A DNA stretch of 47,093 bases from an uncultured Collinsella sp. (GTDB lineage Bacteria > Actinomycetota > Coriobacteriia > Coriobacteriales > Coriobacteriaceae). A program made the position numbers and the translations under genes. The notes under the pieces are model-generated. The model did no database searches. It had not been told where the DNA came from and saw nothing but the letters and a program-made list of their open reading frames with translations. Every line of letters starts with the position of its first letter. Position 1 is the stretch's first letter. Shown piece by piece: positions 26,401 through 34,350 of the stretch. Location of the stretch: assembly GCA_902489665.1 (NCBI GenBank), contig CABUAT010000016.1, positions 1 to 47,093 on the forward strand, given 5' to 3'.

Positions 26401-29400
26401 CGACCTCCTTGAGCGTGTAGTCGTACTCGCCTATGGTCAGACTGGTGAGGATGAGCTTAATCTTGCCGTCCTTGTCGTTCTGGACAGTCTGGATGGGATC
26501 AACCGTAGTCGTGTCGCCTTGATATAGGCCGAAAGTGAACGCACCAGCCGTCAGGTCCTTGCCCTTGAGGATCTTCGTCGCCTCGATAGTGGCGTCGGCC
26601 GTCGGCTTCGAGTTGGTGAAGGTCGGCACGGCCTTCTCGCCGTCGTAGGTGGCGGCCGCGCTCAGCGTGCCGTTCTTGTTATCGGTGACGCTAACGTGCA
26701 CTTTCACCGTCTTGCCATCGTAAACGATAGTCGGGTCGGTGCCTTCGACCTCCTTGATGGCGTAGTCGTGCTCACCAGCCTCGGTGTAATCAATGGCCGG
26801 GAAGGTGATGTCGCCATTGGCATCGTTCTTTTCTTCGGCGACAACCTTATCGCCCTCCTTCACCTGGAATGAGAACTGCTGGTTCTCAAGGGTGCCGCCC
26901 GTAAATTGCTTCTTCGCCGCCAGGGTCACGGAACCCTTCGCAGCATAGCTGTTGTTGAAGGTGGCGAGGTTCACCTTGCCGTTCTTGACCTCAAGCGTCT
27001 CGCGCTTGTCATCGCCGCTCTTCTCCACCGTCACGCCTGTGACAGTCAGCTTGGCGTTCTTATCCTCGACCCTCACCGTGACGGTATAGGTCGAGGCGTC
27101 CATCGTCCAGCCGGAGTTCTGCACGCCGTCCGCCGCCGCGTCGTCGTCGGCGTCGTGCGCCTCGGTGAGCGTGAACGTGTACGTACCGGCCTTGTTGAAC
27201 TTCATGCCGGAGAAGTCGACCGTCTGGCCCTTGTCCTTGATGATCTTGCCACTCGTGGCCTTGGACTCGGCATGCTCATTGCCCGCCAGAGCATCCGAGA
27301 CTTTGAGGTCATCATCATCGATCTGCTTCTGCGTCTCTTCCGTGGCGGTCAGCGTGAACGAGAACGCCTTCTCCGTGCTCTCAACACCGGAGACCTTCTT
27401 CGTTACCTGCGGGGTCAGTTCGTCGCTAGCTTCCGCCTTGTAGGTGTTTGTGAACACCAGCTTGTTGGCTTCGGCCAACGTGCCGTCGGGTTTTTGCTTC
27501 TCGATCTCACCGGTGATACTATCGCCTGCGCCGGTCAGATTCGTGGTACCCTGCTTGCGGCCGGTCAGCTTATAGCCCGCGGGCATCTTGTCTGCGCCGG
27601 TCAGCTCCTGCACCGCGTACTCGTCGCCCTCGCCAAGACCGTACACGCGAATCGTCTCGTCGGCCTTGATAGCATGGGTGTCGCCGTTCTTCAAATCGAA
27701 CACGTCGCCGGCTTGCTTTCCGGCCCCAGCGTTCTTGAACACTGCAGCCTTGTAGGTCTTCCCCTCGGGCACGGTGAACTTGAAGGTGAACTCCGCGTCC
27801 TTATTGCCCGTCAGGCCATCGGGCAGGGCAACCTTCTTCGTCACCTCGAGGCTCGCCTCGCGTTCGTTCGCCACGCGCACGCAGGTGGCACCTGTGAACA
27901 GGGCGTTCAAATTCATGTCGTCCAGATTGGCACGGGCGCCCTTCGCATTAGTGTCACCAGGCACGTCCTGCGTGATGCCCATACGTATCCAGCCCGTCTC
28001 GGTCTCCAAGCGATAAGGTTTGCCTTCCTCGGTGGGCCCATACTGGTAGACACGTCCGTTGGCGCCGTACTTGAGGTGCACCTCATCCTCGCCGCCCTTG
28101 GCGTCATTGTTCCAGGAAAGGTTGTCGTTGCCGTCGAGCGTCCCGTCGGACATCTGGCGCTGGCCCTTGATCCACGTGAGCGTGTTGTCGATGTCGCCCT
28201 CTGCGCCAAACTGGCCCAGGCTCTTCATGAGCGCGCCCGGGCCCACGAACGTCGAAACACCGTCATCGGCCGTACCAGCATCGGCATGGACGCCGTAATC
28301 GTCCACAATCACCTTGGTGAGCGTGTCGTTAAGCAGGAAGCCCTTGGGCGCCGAGACCTCCTTTAGGAAGTAGGTCCCCTTCACGAGCGGCCTGTTACCG
28401 TCGCTCGTATTCGGGAATATGCCCGCACCTTCGAGCGGAACCGGGTTGCCGACCAACCCCGTCGTCAGGGTGTCAAAGGGGGTCTGCTCGCCATTGAGCA
28501 TGACCTTGCCGTTCGCGTCCATTTTCACCTGATCGGCCTTGTACAGGCCGAACTTCGCCCCGTCAACGGGCTTGCCCTCGGTATCGGTCTTCTGCACGAA
28601 CAGGCGATTCTGGATGTTCGTGACGAGCAAGCGCGTGGCAAACTGGCGCTGGAAATTCTTCTCGCTGCTGGGGAGGTCATCGCTGAACACGTGAACCGTG
28701 TTGTCCGTATTCGCGTTGGCGATAGAGCTTGCCGTCGTGTGGTAGATGGCCACCGCGTACTCGGCATCCTTGCGGGCATCACCGCTCAGCATGTAGTAGT
28801 AGCTGGAGATGTCACCGGGCAGATACGGAATCTCTACCTGGTACTGGCCGCTCGTGTTGAGCGTGAAGGCGTGCAGGTCCTTCTTCGCCGCCTCGATAGC
28901 GCCGGCTTTGCTCGGCTCCTTGGCGAGGGTGTATCCCGCTCCCGTCGATGGGTCGCCCGACACGGCGTACCAATTGTTCTGATCTTTGATATCTGTGCTT
29001 GCGCTTTTATCGCGCTTGAGCACCACGGCGAACAGTATGCCGGAGTCCAGGCCGACGGTCTTGTCGGACATCGTCTGGTCATCGTTCGCCTTGTACACGG
29101 TCGACGGCGCGGTGATGGTCTCCTTCGCGCCGGCGAACGCACCCGTCTGCCACACGGCGCTGTCCGCGTCCATACCGCCGCGGTTGATGATGACGCCGCG
29201 GGCGGCGTCCTTGTCGCTCGTGGGCACGTACTCGAGCTGCATGCTGCCATCCGTCGCCGTGAGACTCGAGCGATATCCCTCGGGCACGCGCGTCTCCTTC
29301 AGGAGGTAGTACTTGCTGCCGGAGTCCTCGTAGAGATCGTCGAAGTTGATGACGCCGTTGTCCACGTCGTTCGTGAGCGTTAGGTGGCCGGCCTCGTCCG

Positions 29401-30607
29401 TGGTACCGGAGCCGAGAAGCTCGTTCTTGTTATTGGTTGTATCTGTAAAGTTCTCGTCTGTTTTGTACAGCGCGAACTCGGCACCCTGTACGAATTTGCC
29501 GTCCTGGTCGAACTTGATGATGTCGGACTCGGGCACCGTCACGAGGTTGAACTTGAGCATCATGTTGGAGTCGGTGGCGCCGCGCTCCAGGTAGAAGAAC
29601 TTGAGAGTGTGGTTGGTGCCGTCGGCGAACGTGTTGCCGTTCCACTTCGTCGAATCCTGCGCTCCTGCCGTCTGATACGCGCTGAGGAGCGTGCCTTTGT
29701 CGGATCCGTTGATCTGGATTTTGCCCGAGCGGAAGTTGATGCTCAGACTCGCCATGTTATGGATGCCGCCGATATCGCCCACGAGGACATCGTCGATGAA
29801 TACCCAGACATCATCGTCTCCCGCGAAGTCGAACACCATGTCGTCTCCGGTGTTCGTCTTGCCACCGGCAGGCTGCACGAAACGCGACGACATCGACAGG
29901 CCGAAGTGGTGGTTGACGGGCTTGCCGTCGTTGTAGCTCGGATTACCGGTGTTGTCTGCCGTGATGCCGTTTTGGACGAGCCGATCGTTTTCCTCTTTGA
30001 ACACCTTGTCTGCCGCGTCGAACGGGAAGAACTGACCCTGGTGAGACGAAGTGCCCACATTGTTAATGCCCCAGGTGTCATAGATGTCGAAGGCATTCTT
30101 GTCAGCGTTGTAGGCTGCGTAGTTTTGGGTGCTGTCATAGACGTAGTAGCCGTTCTGAACCTTGAGGAGGCCCGTCACGCCAAAATAGGACGTCTTGCCG
30201 GTCTGGGCAGAAGAATCGAACAGGTAGCGGAGGGACTCGCCGCGCCAGGCTTTGGAAAGCTGCGGATAGCCGTCTAAAAGCGTGTTGTTGACAATGCCGG
30301 GCTGCGGGTTCGTGTTGCCCGTCCAATGGTTGAGCGACTCACTACCCTGGCCGTCGTTAAACTGGAACCGGTGGTTCTTGTTGATGCCGCCGTTGCCGGA
30401 AACCGACAGATGGTCATCGGGATTCACCCAGTAATCAAACAGGTTGATCGTCGTCCCCGAGGGCGAGGTCGTCGCGACCGTGTGGTCCGCAATCGCCGCT
30501 TCCGCACGGGCCGGCAGGAAGAAACTCGTCGTCAGCGCGACGGCGAGGGCCAGAACAATCGCATATGGCGAGATCGGGCGCAGTCCGCGACGACGGTCAT
30601 AAAACAT
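23459..30607 (-). CDS. giant fibro-slime/SpaA/FctA-repeat surface protein with LPXTG-like anchor
   Basis: Cell-wall adhesin or pilin-like protein (2,382 aa). Signal peptide at 1-39 (RRR, hydrophobic core, ARAEA). Fibro-slime-type domain at about 60-350 with GDDDVWVFIDD near 260 and IGGIHNMASL. Two SpaA-like prealbumin domains (KFDQDGKFVQGAEFALYKT near 370; VQKTDTEGKPVDGAKFGLYKAD near 675), a SpaA/DUF5979-like domain (about 910-1060), then about ten FctA-like domains of 105-120 aa (1062-2315), most ending FTNTY or close variants, whose Lys/Asn pattern suggests intramolecular isopeptide bonds. A Pro-rich stalk, LPNMG, a hydrophobic helix and RRRNR form the sorting signal, with Met where Thr is usual. 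No sortase is in the window. ATG 30607 follows GGTGG; expression may be switched by the upstream G7 tract. Confidence 0.9.
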   Translation of the reverse strand: MFYDRRRGLRPISPYAIVLALAVALTTSFFLPARAEAAIADHTVATTSPSGTTINLFDYWVNPDDHLSVSGNGGINKNHRFQFNDGQGSESLNHWTGNTNPQPGIVNNTLLDGYPQLSKAWRGESLRYLFDSSAQTGKTSYFGVTGLLKVQNGYYVYDSTQNYAAYNADKNAFDIYDTWGINNVGTSSHQGQFFPFDAADKVFKEENDRLVQNGITADNTGNPSYNDGKPVNHHFGLSMSSRFVQPAGGKTNTGDDMVFDFAGDDDVWVFIDDVLVGDIGGIHNMASLSINFRSGKIQINGSDKGTLLSAYQTAGAQDSTKWNGNTFADGTNHTLKFFYLERGATDSNMMLKFNLVTVPESDIIKFDQDGKFVQGAEFALYKTDENFTDTTNNKNELLGSGTTDEAGHLTLTNDVDNGVINFDDLYEDSGSKYYLLKETRVPEGYRSSLTATDGSMQLEYVPTSDKDAARGVIINRGGMDADSAVWQTGAFAGAKETITAPSTVYKANDDQTMSDKTVGLDSGILFAVVLKRDKSASTDIKDQNNWYAVSGDPSTGAGYTLAKEPSKAGAIEAAKKDLHAFTLNTSGQYQVEIPYLPGDISSYYYMLSGDARKDAEYAVAIYHTTASSIANANTDNTVHVFSDDLPSSEKNFQRQFATRLLVTNIQNRLFVQKTDTEGKPVDGAKFGLYKADQVKMDANGKVMLNGEQTPFDTLTTGLVGNPVPLEGAGIFPNTSDGNRPLVKGTYFLKEVSAPKGFLLNDTLTKVIVDDYGVHADAGTADDGVSTFVGPGALMKSLGQFGAEGDIDNTLTWIKGQRQMSDGTLDGNDNLSWNNDAKGGEDEVHLKYGANGRVYQYGPTEEGKPYRLETETGWIRMGITQDVPGDTNAKGARANLDDMNLNALFTGATCVRVANEREASLEVTKKVALPDGLTGNKDAEFTFKFTVPEGKTYKAAVFKNAGAGKQAGDVFDLKNGDTHAIKADETIRVYGLGEGDEYAVQELTGADKMPAGYKLTGRKQGTTNLTGAGDSITGEIEKQKPDGTLAEANKLVFTNTYKAEASDELTPQVTKKVSGVESTEKAFSFTLTATEETQKQIDDDDLKVSDALAGNEHAESKATSGKIIKDKGQTVDFSGMKFNKAGTYTFTLTEAHDADDDAAADGVQNSGWTMDASTYTVTVRVEDKNAKLTVTGVTVEKSGDDKRETLEVKNGKVNLATFNNSYAAKGSVTLAAKKQFTGGTLENQQFSFQVKEGDKVVAEEKNDANGDITFPAIDYTEAGEHDYAIKEVEGTDPTIVYDGKTVKVHVSVTDNKNGTLSAAATYDGEKAVPTFTNSKPTADATIEATKILKGKDLTAGAFTFGLYQGDTTTVDPIQTVQNDKDGKIKLILTSLTIGEYDYTLKEVADSDSTITYDSTAVKVHVSVKADGDKAKATVTYDDKNDAPTFTNKYQPAETLATLTAKKTYVKSDNTQATLKGGEFTFDLYEGDLTAEQLKGKQPIQTAKNGEDGTVTFPAINYTKAGEYKYTIVEQKGDLSHVVYDDAVHHAVVKVVDNAGQLEASVTYDDGKTVAPTFTNTYTAKGSVELTATKIVAVAPGFTHDTKLKGGEYTFELKDADGKVLGTTTNKADGTVKFTRKFTLSNLGGAASKDFTYTIVEQPGAEPGMVYDSHPLTYTVTVTDGGNGALNAKAIVTSASGSDTFTNTYQPAATGLALGAQKSYVKKDDNTPIVPKCGEFTFDVYEGNLTAEQLAGAKPVRTATNGADGSVNFDAFSYAKPGTHEYTIVERKGDLAYVTYDAAVHHAVVTVADNAGTLQASVAYDGTNVTKPSFTNTYEAQATDSGAIALTKSVDVHDGSYQLKAGDFAFELVGSDGSVIQTQKNDAHGKVAFDKLTFDHAGTFIYTVREVQPTDDAPGVPGVTYTGKTYTLTYVVKDNNDGKLVVESSTVMPSEGTENGVTPNTMTFTNSYQPGQTSYQISGTKVLENADPSTTRTPADGEFTFALIDVATGQEIDRTKNVGKAFTFKAISYTATGSHAYQVKEVAGQDGTITYSDAVLDVTVSVTDDGSGQLTATANKTAADLTFTNIYTPTATTATITGTKALTGRDLAEGEFSFDLKDADGNVVQTVQNGADGTFGFAPLQLDKVGTYVYTVSERAGATANGVTYDTTVFTATVTVTENAETHALEAQVAYSKGGKAADAVAFSNSYAPAATEVKLGASKVLSGEDLKEGQFSFQLKDADGKVLQTAKNAADGTVGFEAISYDKPGTYAYSISEVDDGQKNVTYDAAEHRVTVTVTDDGAGHLVATVTYDGDVAPVFKNTYTPPTTPPVNPPTNPPSKPPVPKEEKPGLPNMGDTSLSPMALGGIAGGAVVLIAAGVILRRRNR

Positions 30608-30635
30608 GACGGACCACCGCTCGCGCGGCCGGTGT

Positions 30636-30716
30636 CTACCAGGATGTTCCCTGCTGAGACACCCCCCCGATAACATTATTCACGAGTAGAGATGTCGTCT
30701 CTCTGAGCTCCTGCAT
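30636..30716 (-). CDS. 26-codon leader ORF containing a G7 tract
   Basis: ATG 30716 has the best ribosome site near this gene (GGGGAGGAAATT). The ORF reads MQELRETTSLLVNN..., passes through seven Gs and stops at TAG 30636, 26 nt before the surface-protein ATG. With six (or nine) Gs the same start would read straight into the surface-protein frame. It could be a leader peptide or the true start of an OFF-state allele. Not a known family. Confidence 0.55.
   Translation of the reverse strand: MQELRETTSLLVNNVIGGVSQQGTSW
30662..30668 (-). repeat. homopolymeric G7 tract (candidate phase-variation site)
   Basis: Seven consecutive Gs on the minus strand (C7 on +) inside the leader ORF, 55-61 nt upstream of the surface-protein ATG. 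Tracts of this kind are prone to slipped-strand length change. Confidence 0.6.
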
Positions 30717-30902
30717 AATTTCCTCCCCAGTCACACGGCGACCTGCCCGGGCGCTCCCCGGGGGCCGAGGCAGTCTGGCACATGCCCGCAGTCGTTCATG
30801 GAATACCAACCCCAGCATATGTCTCTTAAGATATCTTAGTCTTTTTCTATGACAGTTTTTGTCTCATTACCGATGAAATCGGCTCAGTCCCTTTGTCGCA
30901 TT

Positions 30903-32330
30903 CTAGAGCGTGTGGAGCAGGGCAATGAGGAAGCGGATGCCTTGGAGGTAGGCGCGACGCGTGATGCGCTCGTTGGTGCCGTGGACGCCGCGGTCGCATT
31001 CGTCATCGTCGACCACAAAGGCAGAGAAGCGGATGCACTCGTGGCAAATGCGCTGGTAGTTGGCGGCATCGGTTGCACCAATCACGGTCGATGGCACGAT
31101 GCCAATCGGCTCTTGGCCCACCGCAGACGATCCGTTTTCCTCCATCCCCTTGGGATTACGGAAATAGCGGGCGGCGATGGCGCGGACGGCCTCGAGCCCC
31201 GGACCGCCCACGCGCGGGGACGGTGAGGGCTCGGAGCTGCCGGGGCCCAGCTCGACCTCGACTCGGCCAGCGAGCCCAGCGATGGCAACGGCCTCGCGGC
31301 AGCAGGCCACGACATCGGCCACGCTCGTACCCTCGAGCATGCGGAAGTTGACATTGGCCCACATATCCTGCGGCATTACGTTGGCACCGGTACTGCCGCC
31401 TTCGATTTGCGTGGGCGCGCAGGTGGTGGTCACAAGCGGGTACAGCTTTTTGCTGGCGAGGCAGTCGCGCACGATGGCATCCTTGCTGGTAGCAATCTCG
31501 TCTGCGGTATAAAGCCCCAGCTCGACGAGCTGCGCGGCAAGCAGATCGGTCACACGCGCCGGCCACTCGATATCGCAAATCGCGGTAATAGCGCGGCTGA
31601 GCACTTCGAGCGACGTGCCACCGTAAGGGTTGGAAGAATGCCCGCCTTCGCTTCTCGTCTTGAGCACGATATCGGCATAGCCCTTCTCGGCAAGATCGGC
31701 ATGCATAAGCCAACCCGCACCTGCGCTGTACTCGGCAGCCGCAACGATACGATAGTCGCCCTCGTCGATCAGGTACTCAAGTTCAACGCCACGCTCCTCG
31801 AGCGCGCGGCCAATGGCACCCGCGCCGTACTGCGTAGTCTCCTCATCCTGGCCAAAGGCCAGCAGCAGGGTTCGTTCGTGTTGCCAGCCATGCGCCAGCG
31901 CATACTCAACGGCCTCCAGGATGCCCGCAACCTGGTCTTTCATATCGATGGCGCCGCGACCCCAAATATAGGTGTCGTCCACGTGCCCGCTAAAGGGATC
32001 GTGCGTCCAGTCCGTCTCGGTGCCCGGCACCACGGGAACCACGTCCATGTGGCCCATGAGCATGACCGGCTTGAGGGCGGGGTCGGTGCCGGCAAGCGTC
32101 ACGAGCAGCGAATGGTCGATGAGCTCGACCTCGCCCGTCGCAAACACGCGCGGCCAGGCCTGCTGCATATAGGCGCGCAGGTCGGCAAACGCCTGCCAGT
32201 CCACCGTCTGGGCATCCATGCTCGAAATCGTCGGAAACGACAGCACGCGGCCCAGGCGCTCGCACGCGCCGACCTCGTCGATATCGGCAAAATCATCCTC
32301 GTGCGCAAAGAAGCGCCAAACCTCGGCCAT
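30903..32330 (-). CDS. M20 family metallopeptidase
   Basis: Zinc carboxypeptidase/aminoacylase-type hydrolase (475 aa, PM20D1/CPS1-like). GHMDVVP near residue 92 (metal His and catalytic Asp), GRGAIDMKDQVAG near 125 (bridging Asp), GQDEETTQYGA near 160 (catalytic Glu pair), GGHSSNPYGG opening the dimerisation domain near 235, and a late metal His in CDRGVHGTNER. ATG 32330 is chosen over the ATG 12 bp upstream because GGAGG stands five bases before it. It lies downstream of an amino-acid ABC importer, suggesting peptide use, but an intrinsic terminator directly precedes its ribosome site. Its 3' end is duplicated at 23198-23256. Confidence 0.9.
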   Translation of the reverse strand: MAEVWRFFAHEDDFADIDEVGACERLGRVLSFPTISSMDAQTVDWQAFADLRAYMQQAWPRVFATGEVELIDHSLLVTLAGTDPALKPVMLMGHMDVVPVVPGTETDWTHDPFSGHVDDTYIWGRGAIDMKDQVAGILEAVEYALAHGWQHERTLLLAFGQDEETTQYGAGAIGRALEERGVELEYLIDEGDYRIVAAAEYSAGAGWLMHADLAEKGYADIVLKTRSEGGHSSNPYGGTSLEVLSRAITAICDIEWPARVTDLLAAQLVELGLYTADEIATSKDAIVRDCLASKKLYPLVTTTCAPTQIEGGSTGANVMPQDMWANVNFRMLEGTSVADVVACCREAVAIAGLAGRVEVELGPGSSEPSPSPRVGGPGLEAVRAIAARYFRNPKGMEENGSSAVGQEPIGIVPSTVIGATDAANYQRICHECIRFSAFVVDDDECDRGVHGTNERITRRAYLQGIRFLIALLHTL

Positions 32331-32340
32331 GCCTTCCTCC

Positions 32341-32377
32341 AAAAAAAGCGTGGCAAAGAGGCGGTCCCTTTGCCACG
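32341..32377 (-). terminator. intrinsic terminator between the ABC ATPase and M20 peptidase genes
   Basis: A perfect 10-bp stem (32368-32377 with 32349-32358), 9-nt loop and U7 run. The U run ends where the GGAGG of the M20 peptidase begins, leaving no room for a separate promoter. Confidence 0.85.
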
Positions 32378-32387
32378 TTCGCTTGCA

Positions 32388-33170
32388 TTATTTGTCGTTG
32401 AGATAACGCGAGAGGAACTCGCGGGTGCGCTGGTGCTTAGGATTGCCAAAGAGCTCGGCCGGCGCGGCGTCCTCGAGCACCACGCCCTGGTCCATAAAGA
32501 CCACGCGGTCGGACACGGTGCGTGCGAAGGCCATCTCGTGGGTAACGACGACCATGGTCATGCCGTCGGCGGCGAGCTTGCGCATGACGTCGAGCACCTC
32601 GCCCACGATCTCGGGATCGAGCGCGGAGGTAGGCTCGTCAAACAGCATGATCTGCGGGTTCATGCACAGGGCGCGGGCGATGGCAACGCGCTGCTTTTGG
32701 CCACCGGACAGGCGACCAACCGCGGCATGGGCGAATTTTTCGAGTCCCACGCTCGCCAGGTGCTCCATCGCGACCTGTTCGGCCTGATCTTTGCTCATCT
32801 TTTTGAGCGTGACGGGCGCGAGCGTACAGTTGTCGAGCACATCCATGTTGTTGAACAGGTTGAAGCCCTGGAACACCATGCCGATGTCCTCGCGCAGCTT
32901 GTTGATGTTGCAGCGCTCGGCCGTGAGATCCTGACCGTGGAACCAGATGTGGCCCGTGTCCGGAGTCTCGAGCAGGTTGAGGCAACGCAGCAGCGTCGAC
33001 TTACCCGAGCCCGAGGCGCCGATAATGGTGACGACCTCGCCGGGATTTACGGACAGGTCGATGCCCTTGAGTACCTCGAGCGAGCCAAAGCTCTTACGCA
33101 GGCCCTCAACGCGGATGAGCGGCTCTTTGGTTTGCGCGGCCGCAACGCCGGTAGTAGCGGTATCTGCCAT
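32388..33170 (-). CDS. polar amino-acid ABC transporter ATP-binding protein
   Basis: ATPase (260 aa) of the GlnQ/HisP type. Walker A GASGSGKST near residue 48, Q-loop in MVFQGFNLFNN, signature LSGGQKQR near 152, Walker B LFDEPTSALD, and H-loop VVTHEM. An in-frame ATG lies further upstream inside the permease gene; ATG 33170 has GAGGAG seven bases before it. Third gene of a receptor-permease-ATPase operon. Confidence 0.94.
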   Translation of the reverse strand: MADTATTGVAAAQTKEPLIRVEGLRKSFGSLEVLKGIDLSVNPGEVVTIIGASGSGKSTLLRCLNLLETPDTGHIWFHGQDLTAERCNINKLREDIGMVFQGFNLFNNMDVLDNCTLAPVTLKKMSKDQAEQVAMEHLASVGLEKFAHAAVGRLSGGQKQRVAIARALCMNPQIMLFDEPTSALDPEIVGEVLDVMRKLAADGMTMVVVTHEMAFARTVSDRVVFMDQGVVLEDAAPAELFGNPKHQRTREFLSRYLNDK

Positions 33171-33192
33171 GATGAATCTCCTCGTCTTGCGC

Positions 33193-34341
33193 CTAGTTGG
33201 AGCTGGGCAGCGTGGCCGGAGCCTCGGCGCCAAGCTTTTTGCCAAAGGCCTCGAGCAGGCGGCTCGCCACGAGCGTCAGGATCAGGTAGACCACGAGCGC
33301 CACGCAGTAGACCTCCATCTGGCGGTAGTACACGCCGGCGACGGTGGTGGTGGCGTACATGAGGTCGAACACGCCGATGACCGAAAGCACTGACGAGTCC
33401 TTGATGTTGATGATGAGCTCGTTGGTGAGCGCGGGGATCGCGTTTTTAATGCCCTGCGGAAACACGACCTTGCGCATGGACTGCCATTGCGACAGACCCA
33501 GCGAGCGCGCCGCCTCGGCCTGGCCAGGGTCGATGGACTCGATGCCGCCGCGCAGGACCTCCATCATATAGGCGGTGGAGTTGAGCGAAATGGTGACGAG
33601 ACCCGCGGTAAAGGTGCTCCAGATCTGGTTGGCCTGCGCCGTCTCGAAGCCCATGCCGCGCAGAACGGTAAAGCCCGCGTAGTAGATGAGCAGGCCCTGC
33701 ACCATCATGGGCGTGCCGCGCACGATGGTGGAGTAGACGGTCGCAAAGCCTCGGCCGATGCTCTTAAAGAAGCACGTGAGATCGTTGTCCACGCGGTCAA
33801 ACGTCTGGATACGCAGGAACACCAGCAACAGCGCCAGGAAGAAGGCGATGATGGTGCCAAAGAACGCGAGCGCAATGGTGATCTGAATGCCGCGGATAAA
33901 GAAGTCGCCACTCTTGTAGGTCATGTAGACCAGGCTCGACAGAAAGTCGCTGGGATTGGAGTCCGAGACAATGCTCACCCGCACCAGATCGATAAACGAC
34001 ATAACGCAGCGGTCGATAAAGAAGATCGCCGCGATGGCAACCACGACGTAGCTGCCCATACGCGCGCCGCGGCGGAAGCGATCAGACGCGAACGGCGACT
34101 TTTCGCGATAGTCGTTCCAATGCATGAGCTTGGTGACGAGTGCCGCCGCCGACACGACGATCCAAGCCCACAGAATCGCCCAGAGGCAATCCTGGAACAC
34201 GCCCGTAGGCGCCAAAAAGCTCAGCGGTGTGGGGTTGCGCTGGCTCGCGGCCAGGCCGAGTGCCGCGATAACGCTCGTGCCCAGGTAGACATAACGGTGG
34301 TCGGCCTTGATAAAGGAGGCCAGGCGATTGATGGTCTTCAT
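33193..34341 (-). CDS. polar amino-acid ABC transporter permease
   Basis: Inner-membrane permease (382 aa) of the HisM/GlnP type. The transport domain occupies about 145-370, with the ATPase-coupling EAA loop GGIESIDPGQAEAARSLGLSQ near 275. The first 145 residues are extra: about three hydrophobic segments (15-33, 47-68, 95-118) not found in the usual 220-250-aa permeases. GGGAGG precedes the ATG; it starts 9 bp after the receptor gene. Confidence 0.92.
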   Translation of the reverse strand: MKTINRLASFIKADHRYVYLGTSVIAALGLAASQRNPTPLSFLAPTGVFQDCLWAILWAWIVVSAAALVTKLMHWNDYREKSPFASDRFRRGARMGSYVVVAIAAIFFIDRCVMSFIDLVRVSIVSDSNPSDFLSSLVYMTYKSGDFFIRGIQITIALAFFGTIIAFFLALLLVFLRIQTFDRVDNDLTCFFKSIGRGFATVYSTIVRGTPMMVQGLLIYYAGFTVLRGMGFETAQANQIWSTFTAGLVTISLNSTAYMMEVLRGGIESIDPGQAEAARSLGLSQWQSMRKVVFPQGIKNAIPALTNELIINIKDSSVLSVIGVFDLMYATTTVAGVYYRQMEVYCVALVVYLILTLVASRLLEAFGKKLGAEAPATLPSSN

Positions 34342-34350
34342 GCTGCCTCC

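Noticed and set aside
30608..30900. Riboswitch upstream of the surface-protein gene (cyclic-di-GMP type considered)
   Set aside because: GC-rich hairpins are present, but the conserved core bases of the cyclic-di-GMP aptamer could not be found.
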